Assembly: GCA_017649605.1 (NCBI GenBank)
Contig: JAGCGL010000107.1
Location: forward strand, 1-38,520
Source of the DNA: Spirochaetia bacterium
Lineage (GTDB): Bacteria > Spirochaetota > Spirochaetia > CADAEX01
Direction of reading: 5' to 3'
DNA: 38,520 nt
Shown here: positions 1 through 7,826 of the stretch, piece after piece
Layout: each line of letters begins with the position of its first letter
Numbering within the stretch: position 1 is the stretch's first letter
The notes under the pieces: generated by a model
Told to the model about the DNA's origin: nothing
What the model saw: only the letters and a program-made list of their open reading frames with translations
Database searches by the model: none
Made by a program: the position numbers and the translations under genes

Positions 1-5
1 AAATA

Positions 6-78
6 TCGGAATGGTGAGACTCGAACTCACGATACCCTGGTCCCAAACCAGGTGCCCTAGCCACTGGGCCACATTCCG
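6..78 (-). tRNA. tRNA-Pro (anticodon TGG)
   Basis: On the minus strand the sequence folds as a full cloverleaf. The acceptor arms CGGAATG and CATTCCG pair over 7 bp. The anticodon loop TTTGGGA reads TGG (Pro), and the T-arm contains GTTCGAGTC. The discriminator is A and no CCA is encoded. The sequence closely follows bacterial tRNA-Pro(UGG). Its promoter lies just upstream and overlaps that of the divergent nth gene. Confidence 0.95.
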
Positions 79-89
79 ATACAGAGCAT

Positions 90-118
90 AGTATAAAGAT
101 TTAACTTTACACGGTCAA
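90..118 (-). promoter_or_regulatory. Promoter of tRNA-Pro
   Basis: On the minus strand TTGACC (118-113) and TATACT (95-90) are separated by exactly 17 bp. The predicted start falls about 5 nt before the mature tRNA 5' end. Confidence 0.7.
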
Positions 119-135
119 GATATAAATGATATTTT
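106..135 (+). promoter_or_regulatory. Promoter of nth, probably giving a leaderless mRNA
   Basis: TTTACA (106-111) and TATTTT (130-135) are separated by 18 bp. The -10 box ends 8 nt before the ATG at 144, so the transcript would start at or next to that codon. This argues against the in-frame ATG at 126, which would lie inside the promoter. The -35 boxes of nth and tRNA-Pro almost touch, so the two promoters probably compete. Confidence 0.5.
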
Positions 136-143
136 ATTTTTGT

Positions 144-782
144 ATGAATATTAAGAAAAAAGCCGAACTTATTGCAGATACTCTGGATGCCCACTATCCC
201 CCTGAAATCCAGTTTCTTCACTTCAGAAGCAACTTCGAGCTGCTTATCGCTGTGATACTGAGTGCCCAGACCACCGACGAGCAGGTGATGCGCGTGGTTC
301 CTGCCCTGTTCGCCAAGTTCCCCACTCCAGAGAAAATGGCAAAAGCCGAGATCCCGGTCCTTGAGAAGCTGATACATGCCACAGGATTCTTCCATGCCAA
401 GGCAAAGAATATAAAGGCTGCATCTCAGAAGCTTCTGGATATGTATGGCGGCGTTGTTCCAGATACTATAGAAGAGCTTGTCAAACTGCCCGGAGTTGGA
501 CGCAAAACTGCCAATGTGGTTGTGGGCACAGTCTTTGACCAGCCTGCTGTGATTGTGGACACCCACTTCAAGCGGGTCACTTACCGGCTGGGGCTGACTA
601 AAAATACAGAACCTGACAAGGTTGAGGCCGATATAAGGAAAATCCTGGCTCCAGAGAAGCAGTACCGGTTCTCCATGACTGCAAACCTCCACGGCAGGGA
701 ATGCTGCCATGCCCGGAAACCTGAGTGCGATAAATGTCTTTTAAAGGAGCTGTGCAGTTACGGCCGTACTTCCCGCATGTAG
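144..782 (+). CDS. nth: Endonuclease III
   Basis: This is a base-excision repair DNA glycosylase/AP lyase acting on oxidised pyrimidines in the nucleoid. The 212-residue protein has the helix-hairpin-helix LPGVGRKTANVV with the catalytic Lys. The catalytic Asp follows in VDTHFKRV. A C-terminal [4Fe-4S] motif C-x6-C-x2-C-x5-C spans the ECCHARKPEC...C region. Length and motif order match E. coli Nth. ATG 144 is chosen over ATG 126 because the promoter leaves no room for the earlier start and MNIKKKAEL aligns with the family N-terminus. The 3' end overlaps the convergent secreted-protein gene by 25 nt. Confidence 0.95.
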   Translation: MNIKKKAELIADTLDAHYPPEIQFLHFRSNFELLIAVILSAQTTDEQVMRVVPALFAKFPTPEKMAKAEIPVLEKLIHATGFFHAKAKNIKAASQKLLDMYGGVVPDTIEELVKLPGVGRKTANVVVGTVFDQPAVIVDTHFKRVTYRLGLTKNTEPDKVEADIRKILAPEKQYRFSMTANLHGRECCHARKPECDKCLLKELCSYGRTSRM

Positions 783-1921
783 GAGAGGTTTCCCGGGGAA
801 AGGTTGAAATTATCCAGCAGAAATGTTCCTATCTTGCCAGCCATATCCAGGAAGGCCTCCCGGGCCACATCATGGTTCTGTCTGAAGAGCTCTGCATTGC
901 CTGGACTCCTCTTTAAAAGGCGGGGGAACATCATATTGTCGAAATACTCGCCGAAATCCTTCTGCTGCATCAGGTAGCCAAGAATCTCGTTCCGAAGCAG
1001 ATAGCCGTTCTCATAATCGTAGTTCCATACATCTGCAGTCCGCAGATACTCTATCCACATCTCCTGAGCCTCTGGTGCCAGCTTCTCCCAAAGGTCATAC
1101 ACCAGATCCTTAAGCCCCGGTGCTGCATAGAAAAGACCGTGGTACCCTTCGTGTGTCAGCAGCATGGCGCGCACATGGGGTGTGCTCTCCTGGGAGACCG
1201 AGACTATTCCTTTATCCTCGCCGCCGGAATACCCTGCTCCATTCTTTTCTATTATTCCATTGGCAACCAGCAGCTCCCTAAGGTAGGTTTCGGCAGAGGT
1301 AAGGAGGGCTCCGCTCCGCTGTGCCTCGGTAAAGAAAGCTGCCAGATCCTTCGCCTTATAGTTGTGGGCATTCCAGTCTGTCTTTCCGTAAAGGCGGACA
1401 AAGTTGTGGATCTTGCCAGTATATCCCTTCTTCTCCACAAAATAGGAGAGGCGTTTGAGCATGTGGCTCTGAATGCTCAAGTTTTGAAAGTCTATTATGA
1501 AAATTCCAGGAAAACTCTCCCAGGAATAAACTTCCCAATCCGAATAACGCCACTGGGCAGGATTGTTCTCAAGAATCTGCTTGAAGTCTGCACTCAGCGC
1601 CTTCATAGGAGCTTTTCCATCCAAAGGAATCTCCTTCATCTCGAGAGTATCAACCATGTCCAGCCCTGTATCAAACTGCTGCACTGTGATATCGGCGGGG
1701 ATAAAGCCGATTGAAGAGGTGTAGAAGGTAACGGTGTTATCCTTAAGGTTCCTGTAGGTATAGATCCGGTGCCTGTCGGGAGCAGTGAACTCTATCCGCA
1801 CCTTGCCGTGCCCTTCCTTAAGCTGAACAGAAATCATATAGTTTTTAGCCTGACCGTCGTCAGCACACAACATCTGGGTGAGCAACAATAAGAATAGAAA
1901 AGATAGGGTAAACCGCCTCAT
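758..1921 (-). CDS. Secreted protein with HExxH metallopeptidase motif
   Basis: I do not recognise the family. The protein of about 387 residues starts with a clear signal peptide: MRR, a leucine-rich core, and probable cleavage after QMLC or LCA. The segment LLTHEGYHGLF contains HExxH, a zinc-metallopeptidase signature, and RNEILGYL some 50 residues later could supply the third (Glu) ligand, as in gluzincins. It is probably periplasmic or surface-exposed. Start 1921 is used because the upstream in-frame ATG (1948) precedes a non-signal-like stretch and 'tagggata' is a modest ribosome site for 1921. The 3' end runs antisense into nth. The protease assignment rests on the motif only. Confidence 0.7.
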   Translation of the reverse strand: MRRFTLSFLFLLLLTQMLCADDGQAKNYMISVQLKEGHGKVRIEFTAPDRHRIYTYRNLKDNTVTFYTSSIGFIPADITVQQFDTGLDMVDTLEMKEIPLDGKAPMKALSADFKQILENNPAQWRYSDWEVYSWESFPGIFIIDFQNLSIQSHMLKRLSYFVEKKGYTGKIHNFVRLYGKTDWNAHNYKAKDLAAFFTEAQRSGALLTSAETYLRELLVANGIIEKNGAGYSGGEDKGIVSVSQESTPHVRAMLLTHEGYHGLFYAAPGLKDLVYDLWEKLAPEAQEMWIEYLRTADVWNYDYENGYLLRNEILGYLMQQKDFGEYFDNMMFPRLLKRSPGNAELFRQNHDVAREAFLDMAGKIGTFLLDNFNLSPGNLSYMREVRP

Positions 1922-1976
1922 TATCCCTACTATAACATAATTTTTCAAAGAATGTTAAGATTTCTTTCAAAACATA

Positions 1977-2005
1977 TTGACATAGGGTCCAGAAATCAAT
2001 ATATT
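1977..2005 (+). promoter_or_regulatory. Promoter of rex-serC-serA
   Basis: TTGACA (1977-1982) and TATATT (2000-2005) are separated by 17 bp, which is near consensus for the housekeeping sigma factor. The predicted start (about 2011-2012) coincides with the first bases of the Rex operator, so operator occupancy would block transcription initiation. Confidence 0.75.
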
Positions 2006-2010
2006 TATAC

Positions 2011-2028
2011 TTGTGAAAAATTTCACAA
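2011..2028 (+). promoter_or_regulatory. Rex operator (ROP)
   Basis: TTGTGAAAAATTTCACAA is a perfect 18-bp palindrome matching the known Rex consensus TTGTGAA-N4-TTCACAA. It lies directly downstream of the -10 box and 13 bp before the rex start codon. Rex leaves this site when NADH/NAD+ is high, so the operon should be derepressed under reducing conditions and rex should control itself. Confidence 0.92.
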
Positions 2029-2041
2029 CCGAGGTTAGAGG

Positions 2042-2668
2042 GTGAGCGTTCAGTTGCCAGTCCAGACAGTTTCCAGGCTCTGTTTGATATACAGGGTACT
2101 CCTGGGGATGGACCGGGAGACAGTTCTCTCCTCCTCCAAACTGGGTAAGCTGGTGAACATACCGGCCCACACTATCCGCAAGGATCTGAGCGTGGCCGGC
2201 AAGCTTAAGAGCTCCAACGCCGGGTATAAGGCCGGTGAGCTTCTGGACTTCATCAAGGGCTTGTTCAACTTCGACGCCCCCCTGAGGGTCTGCGTGGCTG
2301 GAATCGGCCTTCTGGGGTCTTCCTTTATAAAGAACCCGGTGCAGGAGGGTGGCCAGTACATAATTGTGGCCGGCTTTGACACCAACATCAACAAGATAGA
2401 GGTGATGAAGTCGGAGGTTCCCCTCTTCCCTGCCTACGAGATGGCAGACAAGATAAGGGAGCTTAGGATAGACCTGGGAATAATTGCCGTACCTGCCCAG
2501 GCTGCCGAGATTACGATGCAGCGGATGAAAGAGGGAGGCATAAAAGGAATCTTGAACTTTTCCCCCGCCATTTTAGGGGATAAGGATATAGCGGTCAGGA
2601 ATGTCCATTTTGCAGAAGAATTACGGTTTCTGACAGCAATGATACCAGATTTGGAAAAAGGAGTTTAA
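2042..2668 (+). CDS. rex: Redox-sensing transcriptional repressor Rex
   Basis: This cytoplasmic repressor senses the NADH/NAD+ ratio. In its 208 residues an N-terminal winged helix (about 1-75, including LGKLVNIPAHTIRKDLS) is followed by a Rossmann domain with the nucleotide motif GIGLLGSS near residue 87 and the family's AVPAQAAE segment. Length fits the family (about 210 aa). It begins with GTG preceded by GAGGTTAGAG. The perfect Rex operator just upstream confirms the assignment. serC starts 2 nt after the rex stop codon, so the serine genes are co-transcribed with the redox sensor. This is an unusual partnership, since SerA generates NADH. Confidence 0.95.
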   Translation: MSVQLPVQTVSRLCLIYRVLLGMDRETVLSSSKLGKLVNIPAHTIRKDLSVAGKLKSSNAGYKAGELLDFIKGLFNFDAPLRVCVAGIGLLGSSFIKNPVQEGGQYIIVAGFDTNINKIEVMKSEVPLFPAYEMADKIRELRIDLGIIAVPAQAAEITMQRMKEGGIKGILNFSPAILGDKDIAVRNVHFAEELRFLTAMIPDLEKGV

Positions 2669-2670
2669 AA

Positions 2671-3762
2671 ATGGATAGAGTTTACAATTTTTCCGCAGGT
2701 CCATCTTGCCTGCCAGAAGAAGTGCTTAAGGAATGTGCTGCAGAGATGCTCAACTACAACGGGACAGGCCAGTCTGTAATGGAGATGAGCCACCGGAGCG
2801 CCGCATTCAAACCTATCATCACCGAGGCAGAGGCTAAGGTAAGAAAGCTGATGAACGTGCCTGACAACTATAAGATCCTCTTCCTCCAGGGAGGCGGTTC
2901 CACACAGTTCGCAATGGTTCCACTGAACCTGGGAATCAAGAACAAGAAGGCTGCATACATCCGCACCGGAGTTTGGGCTAAGAAGGCTGCCGCAGAGGCT
3001 AAGAAGTTCATCACAGTGGACGAGATCGCTTCTTCCGAGGACAAGGGCTTCAGCTATATCCCACGGGTAGAGAAGGTGACAGGCGACTACGATTATGTAT
3101 ATATCTGCTTCAACAACACAATCATGGGAACCCACTATGAGTATATCCCAGACACAGGTGACATTCCACTGGTTGCAGATATCTCCTCCTGCATCCTCTC
3201 TGAGCCGCTGGACGTGACCAAGTTCGGCCTCCTTTTCGCAGGAGCACAGAAGAACCTGGGACCTGCAGGAGTCACACTGGTTATCATCAGAGATGATCTT
3301 ATCACCGAGACACCGCTGGCTGGAACACCTTCCATGCTTTCTTACAAGACCCACGTTGACGGCGAGAGCATGTACAACACACCTCCTTGCTATGCAATCT
3401 ATGTTGTAGGCAAAGTTCTCAACTGGATCGAGAAGAACGGCGGAGCCGAGGGAATGGGCAAACGGAATCACGAGAAGGCAGATTATCTGTACAACTACCT
3501 GGACAACAGCGACTTCTACCACGCAACTGCAGCCAAGGGAAGCAGATCCCTCATGAATGTTCCTTTCCTGACCAAGTACACAGGCGAAGAGGCAGATGCA
3601 ATCAACAAGAAGTTTGTGAAAGAGGCTGCGGCAGCCGGACTTGCAAACCTGGGCGGACACCGTCTGGTAGGCGGAATGAGAGCCAGCATCTACAATGCAA
3701 TGACATTGGAAGGTGTGAAGAAACTGGTTGAATTCATGGAAAAATTCGCAAAGGAGAACTGA
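2671..3762 (+). CDS. serC: Phosphoserine aminotransferase
   Basis: This PLP enzyme converts 3-phosphohydroxypyruvate and glutamate to phosphoserine and 2-oxoglutarate. The 363 residues are typical for the family. The N-terminus VYNFSAGPSCLPEEVL is diagnostic. QGGGSTQFAMVPLNL binds phosphate/PLP, and FAGAQKNLGPAGVT carries the PLP-binding Lys. C-terminal GGHRLVGGMRASIYNAM is the substrate-binding Arg region. The ribosome site AAAGGAG precedes ATG 2671. Codon use is strongly biased, suggesting high expression. It is followed at once by serA, giving two consecutive serine-pathway steps. Confidence 0.97.
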   Translation: MDRVYNFSAGPSCLPEEVLKECAAEMLNYNGTGQSVMEMSHRSAAFKPIITEAEAKVRKLMNVPDNYKILFLQGGGSTQFAMVPLNLGIKNKKAAYIRTGVWAKKAAAEAKKFITVDEIASSEDKGFSYIPRVEKVTGDYDYVYICFNNTIMGTHYEYIPDTGDIPLVADISSCILSEPLDVTKFGLLFAGAQKNLGPAGVTLVIIRDDLITETPLAGTPSMLSYKTHVDGESMYNTPPCYAIYVVGKVLNWIEKNGGAEGMGKRNHEKADYLYNYLDNSDFYHATAAKGSRSLMNVPFLTKYTGEEADAINKKFVKEAAAAGLANLGGHRLVGGMRASIYNAMTLEGVKKLVEFMEKFAKEN

Positions 3763-3763
3763 T

Positions 3764-4942
3764 ATGTTCAAGATTCAGACCCTCAATAAGATTTCACTCG
3801 CAGGACTCCACCTGCTGGAGAGAGACAAGTACGAGACCGCTTCCGAGATGACAAATCCGGACGGAATCATCCTCAGAAGCTTCAAGATGCACGATATGGA
3901 GCTGCCCGCATCCCTCCTTGCAGTGGCAAGGGCCGGCGCAGGAGTGAACAACATTCCTATAGACAAGTGCACCGAGAAAGGTATTGTTGTATTCAACACA
4001 CCAGGTGCAAACGCAAACAGCGTCAAGGAGCTGGTCATCGCATCTATGCTCCTCGCCTCCAGAAACATGAACCCTGCAATTGACTGGTGCAAGACACTGG
4101 CAGACAAGGGCGATGAGGTTCCACAGCTGGTTGAGAAAGGCAAAGGACAGTTTGTAGGTCACGAGATCAAGGGAAAGACACTTGGTGTAATCGGCCTTGG
4201 AGCTATCGGAGTTATGGTTGCAAACAGCGCATCTGCACTTGGAATGAATGTAATCGGAAGCGACCCATACATCTCTGTCGATGCCGCATGGGGACTTTCC
4301 AGAGATATCAAGAAGGCAATAAGCCTGGACAACCTGATCGCAGAATCCGACTATATCACAGTACATGTTCCTCTGACAGACGGCACCAAGGGAATGTTCA
4401 ATGCAGACAAGTTCAAGATCATGAAAAAGGGATCAGTGCTCCTTAACTTCGCCCGTGGCGGACTGGTAAAGAATGAAGACCTTAAGGCTGCAATCGAGAA
4501 CGGAACAATCGCAACTTATATGACAGACTTCCCAGATGCTGAGCTTATCGGCATGAAGAATGTAATCTGCGTTCCGCACCTCGGAGCATCCACCGAAGAG
4601 GCCGAGGACAACTGCGCCGCAATGGCAGCACAGCAGCTCAAGGACTACCTGGAGTTCGGAAACATCAAGAACTCTGTGAACTTCCCTAACTGCTCCATGC
4701 CGTTCACAGGCCGGAAGAGAATCTGCGTAATCAACAAGGATATCCCTAACGTAATCGGTCAGCTCACTGCTATCATGGCAGAGGAAAAGATCAACATAGC
4801 CGAGTTCATCAACAAGAACAAGAACGGCTATGCATACAACATCATCGAGATTGACAGCGAAGTGACAGACGAGCTTATGGCAGAGGTTACAACCAAACTG
4901 AAGGCTGCTGAAGGCGTTATCGCTGTACGGCTTATCGGATAA
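3764..4942 (+). CDS. serA: D-3-phosphoglycerate dehydrogenase with ACT domain
   Basis: It oxidises 3-phosphoglycerate with NAD+ in the first step of serine synthesis. In the 392 residues the Rossmann motif GVIGLGAIG lies near 145. NFARGGLV supplies the catalytic Arg and VPHLGASTEEAE the catalytic His. A C-terminal ACT domain (about 318-392, ICVINKDIPNVIGQL...) is the usual serine-feedback module. ATG 3764 has AAGGAGA 7 nt upstream and sits 1 nt after the serC stop; the longer reading from 3728 lies inside serC and is rejected. NADH produced here feeds the signal read by Rex, the first gene of the operon. Confidence 0.97.
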   Translation: MFKIQTLNKISLAGLHLLERDKYETASEMTNPDGIILRSFKMHDMELPASLLAVARAGAGVNNIPIDKCTEKGIVVFNTPGANANSVKELVIASMLLASRNMNPAIDWCKTLADKGDEVPQLVEKGKGQFVGHEIKGKTLGVIGLGAIGVMVANSASALGMNVIGSDPYISVDAAWGLSRDIKKAISLDNLIAESDYITVHVPLTDGTKGMFNADKFKIMKKGSVLLNFARGGLVKNEDLKAAIENGTIATYMTDFPDAELIGMKNVICVPHLGASTEEAEDNCAAMAAQQLKDYLEFGNIKNSVNFPNCSMPFTGRKRICVINKDIPNVIGQLTAIMAEEKINIAEFINKNKNGYAYNIIEIDSEVTDELMAEVTTKLKAAEGVIAVRLIG

Positions 4943-4945
4943 TTT

Positions 4946-5917
4946 TTACTTTACTCTGGAGTCGCCCCGCTGGTTCCACATCGGGGTGTACCCCAGCCTT
5001 TCAAGTTCGGCGCCAAGAAGTTTGGCGTCGGCGATATTATCGTCCAGTTTTCCTTTTCTCTCATAAATAGAATAGTTGTCTTTATACTTTGGCGGTGTGG
5101 TGTTAGGCATCACTACATTTGCACCGGCGGAGAGGGAGAGCTTCCGCGCTCCCTTGTCCACGGCATCCAGAGCGGTGGCAGCCGCAATGTTGACCTCTGG
5201 CATAGCCAGGCGCACCTTGGCGTAGATATCGAGGCACCGCTCAAGGTCAGCGTGGACACCGGAACCCTCCATGGGGGTTCCTTCCGCCGGGATGAAGGGG
5301 CCGCAGCCAACCATAGCCACCCCGAGCTCCTTGAGCAGGGCTATATTCTGGTCATCAGAGTCCGGGGCCTCCCCTGGTATTCCGAACATAAAGCCGGAAC
5401 CCACTTCGTAGCCCAGTTTTTTCAGGGTCTTTATTGTCTCAATACGGTAATCGTAGTCATCGTCTGGGTGCAACTTCTCAAACAGAGCCCGGTCGGCAGT
5501 CTCAAACCTAAGCAGAAAACGGTCGGCCCCTGCATCTTTGAATGCCTTATACTCCTCCTCGGTACGCTCTCCGATGGATAGGGTTATGGCACACTCAGGG
5601 TCCAGAGCCTTGATCCGTTTAATAATATCTACCAGTATATCTTTAGTGTAGGAAAGATCTTCACCGGACTGGAGCACTATAGTCTTGATCCCATGCTTCA
5701 GGTTCTCTGCCGCCTTGGCCACAATCTCGTCGGGAGTCATCTGGTAGCGCACCACGCTGGTGTTGCCCCTGCGGATACCGCAGTAGTTGCAGTTCTTCCG
5801 GCAGCAGTTGGAAAACTCGATTATGCCCCGGATAAAGACTTTATTGCCAAATATCTCTTTGGTCAGCTTATCAGCCTGCTCCATTCTGGCCTTCACAGAT
5901 GGATCCTTAAACTCCAA
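4946..5917 (-). CDS. hydE: [FeFe]-hydrogenase maturase HydE (radical SAM)
   Basis: A radical-SAM enzyme that acts in assembling the 2Fe subcluster of the [FeFe]-hydrogenase H-cluster. The [4Fe-4S]/SAM motif C39-x3-C43-x2-C46 (CRKNCNYC) is followed by HydE-like GIRRGN, QSGED, RFETAD and MFGIPGEAPDSD segments. The C-terminal ANVVMPNTTPPKYKDNYSIYE is typical of HydE rather than biotin synthase or PylB. At 323 residues the length is slightly short but ordinary. No hydF, hydG or hydrogenase is in the window. It is translated 2 nt after the small gene upstream and converges on serA, with only 3 nt between the stop codons. Confidence 0.87.
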   Translation of the reverse strand: MEFKDPSVKARMEQADKLTKEIFGNKVFIRGIIEFSNCCRKNCNYCGIRRGNTSVVRYQMTPDEIVAKAAENLKHGIKTIVLQSGEDLSYTKDILVDIIKRIKALDPECAITLSIGERTEEEYKAFKDAGADRFLLRFETADRALFEKLHPDDDYDYRIETIKTLKKLGYEVGSGFMFGIPGEAPDSDDQNIALLKELGVAMVGCGPFIPAEGTPMEGSGVHADLERCLDIYAKVRLAMPEVNIAAATALDAVDKGARKLSLSAGANVVMPNTTPPKYKDNYSIYERKGKLDDNIADAKLLGAELERLGYTPMWNQRGDSRVK

Positions 5918-5919
5918 AA

Positions 5920-6273
5920 TCAGACCTCCACCGCCACAGGACAGTCAAAATAACCTTCAAAGTAGGCCCTGACCTCATCCTTGTAATCCTCTACCCCGCC
6001 GAACTGGGTGCTGAATCCTGACACCTTCACCTCGTTGTCACCCACTCCCACAAAGGCACCCCCCTGCACTTTGCTCAGGTCTATGTTATGTGCACCTGCA
6101 ATATCCTTGTGGTACAGACTGTCCTCTCCATATTGTTTCTCAAAGTAGATGAAGAGCTCTGGATCGAATATAACTTTCCCATCAGCCACAATGAACTTGA
6201 TGAAAATGTTCCGTTTTTTCAGGGTTTCGGGGTCAATTTTAAGCATTTTTTCAGCAAAATTGGCAGTAGTCAT
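5920..6273 (-). CDS. Small conserved-looking protein upstream of hydE, function unknown
   Basis: I do not recognise this 117-residue acidic soluble protein. It has no signal peptide, membrane segment or cysteine pattern that would suggest a cluster-binding role; a single Cys lies near the end in YFDCPVAVEV. Its stop is 2 nt before the hydE start, so the two are translationally coupled, which points to a role connected with HydE or its regulation (inference). It does not resemble the small ACT-type TM1266 regulator often found near hyd genes. The promoter -10 box lies 6 nt before its ATG. Confidence 0.75.
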   Translation of the reverse strand: MTTANFAEKMLKIDPETLKKRNIFIKFIVADGKVIFDPELFIYFEKQYGEDSLYHKDIAGAHNIDLSKVQGGAFVGVGDNEVKVSGFSTQFGGVEDYKDEVRAYFEGYFDCPVAVEV

Positions 6274-6279
6274 ACCTGC

Positions 6280-6308
6280 AAAGTATGTAGTAAATAATAA
6301 AATGTCAA
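6280..6308 (-). promoter_or_regulatory. Promoter of the unknown gene-hydE operon, probably leaderless
   Basis: On the minus strand TTGACA (6308-6303) and TACTTT (6285-6280) are separated by 17 bp. Only six bases separate the -10 box from ATG 6273, so the transcript should begin at the start codon. Confidence 0.55.
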
Positions 6309-6326
6309 TAAAAATAATAAAAAAAT

Positions 6327-6356
6327 TTGACAGAATAAAGATAATGGGTGTAATAT
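6327..6356 (+). promoter_or_regulatory. Promoter of the MGH1-like glycosidase gene
   Basis: TTGACA (6327-6332) and TAATAT (6351-6356) are separated by 18 bp. It gives a leader of about 45 nt ending in GGGAG before the GTG start. It is divergent from the hydE-operon promoter, with about 18 bp between the two -35 boxes. Confidence 0.55.
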
Positions 6357-6407
6357 AGTTAAAGCATATAACTATTTTGTTTTCTCTAGTGGTTTAAGGG
6401 AGTTAAA

Positions 6408-7826
6408 GTGATTAAAACAGGTTTTCCGGTTATCCACTTCTATGATCAGGACTTCGTGGACATTTACAACAAAACATGGCTGTGGCTTGGAGATTTCTGG
6501 AAAAAAGGCAACAAGAAGAATGGATTCCAGAGCAAGTATTACTGTTATCCAGAAAGTACGACTATAAATCAGTACGAAGCATGTCTATCCACATTCTTTT
6601 TAGTATACAGCAACTCTACATATTCGCCGGTTCCGGCGCTGGACAACTTCTATAACAAGCAGGAAGACTCAGGCGCAATAAGGGGAGTCTACAGCGAGAC
6701 CGATGGCAAGGCTGTATTTACCAGGGACAACCCTGAATGCCTATACCCCCCTCTGTTTGCCTGGGCAGAGTTCAATATTTATCACAAGGTAGGTCTGAAA
6801 AAGCGACTTAAAGAAATAATTCCTGTCCTTGAGAGATATTATGAGTGGATCGAGACCAAATTCCAGCAGAAGAATGGACTGTTTAAAACCCCGCTGGCAG
6901 TGGCCCAGATGGATAATTCTCCCAGGGAAAAAGCAGCATATTTAATTGATTTTAATTCTCAGATGGCCCTTAACGCCTATTATATGTCAGCTATAGGTGA
7001 CATTCTGAATGATAAAGAAATCAGTTTCAAATATAAGAAAAAATATTATTCCCTCAAGACCCGTATCGATGCCCTTATGTGGGATGATGAGGATCAGTTC
7101 TACTACGACCTGAACCGGAGCGAGGAGAAGGTTAAGGTAAAGACCCTGGCTTCCTACTGGACTATGCTGGCCCAGATTCCGAGCGAGGACAAGGTAGAGG
7201 CACTGGTGCAGAAGCTTATGGATGGCCCTTTCAACACCGAAAACCCATTCCCATCGCTGGCAACCGATTCAAAGGCATATAATCCGAACGGAAAAGGATT
7301 CTGCGGTTCTGTATATCCTCACCTTACATTCATGGTTATAAAAGGGCTTGAGAAATATGACAGACATGAATTTGCACGGGAATGTGCTATCCGGCACCTC
7401 TACTTCATGCTCGATGCCCTTAATCCAGACAGCAACAAGCCTGGAGAGCTGTACGAGGCCTACTCCCCTATAACAGGAGTTGCATCCAAATGGGAAGGTA
7501 AAAAGAACTTCCCTAGGAAACGGTTCCTCTCCTATGCTGCCCTCTCCACAATCACCCTGATGATAGAGAATGTGATCGGTCTGGATATAAGCCTGCCACG
7601 CAAGACTGTAGACTGGATTATCCCTCTGCTTGAGATCATGGGAATACAGGATCTTTCCCTTAAGCGGAACATGATCACCATCCTTGTGAACAAGAGCGGG
7701 CGTGGCTGGGAAGTGCGGATGGAGTCTGAGAAGCTCTACTACTTCACCATCAATATACTGGGTGGACAGAAGAAGCGGCTGCCGATTCCTTCGGGCAAGT
7801 GCTCTATCCTTATCGACAAGATTTAA
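6408..7826 (+). CDS. MGH1-like (GH63/GH37-related) glycoside hydrolase, cytoplasmic
   Basis: The 472-residue protein looks like an (alpha/alpha)6-barrel glycosidase of the MGH1-like group related to GH63 and trehalase (GH37). Features are the early W/Y-rich TWLWLGDFW segment, PPLFAWAEF, AQMDNSPRE (the Asp of W-D-N-S-R-type motifs is the usual acid), MWDDEDQFYYDL, and GELYEAYSPITG carrying a candidate base Glu. No signal peptide is seen, so it probably acts on an imported oligosaccharide. It starts with GTG 6408 after AAGGGAG. The exact substrate cannot be read from the sequence. It overlaps the convergent pseudouridine synthase gene by 4 nt. Confidence 0.75.
   Translation: MIKTGFPVIHFYDQDFVDIYNKTWLWLGDFWKKGNKKNGFQSKYYCYPESTTINQYEACLSTFFLVYSNSTYSPVPALDNFYNKQEDSGAIRGVYSETDGKAVFTRDNPECLYPPLFAWAEFNIYHKVGLKKRLKEIIPVLERYYEWIETKFQQKNGLFKTPLAVAQMDNSPREKAAYLIDFNSQMALNAYYMSAIGDILNDKEISFKYKKKYYSLKTRIDALMWDDEDQFYYDLNRSEEKVKVKTLASYWTMLAQIPSEDKVEALVQKLMDGPFNTENPFPSLATDSKAYNPNGKGFCGSVYPHLTFMVIKGLEKYDRHEFARECAIRHLYFMLDALNPDSNKPGELYEAYSPITGVASKWEGKKNFPRKRFLSYAALSTITLMIENVIGLDISLPRKTVDWIIPLLEIMGIQDLSLKRNMITILVNKSGRGWEVRMESEKLYYFTINILGGQKKRLPIPSGKCSILIDKI

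Noticed and set aside
2665..3771. Long open frame on the minus strand opposite serC
   Set aside because: It is a shadow of the strongly biased serC codons, with no ribosome site and a Cys/His-rich, non-protein-like translation. The same applies to the minus-strand frames opposite nth (57-710), cstA (13809-14570), birA (18047-18922) and era (27536-28363).
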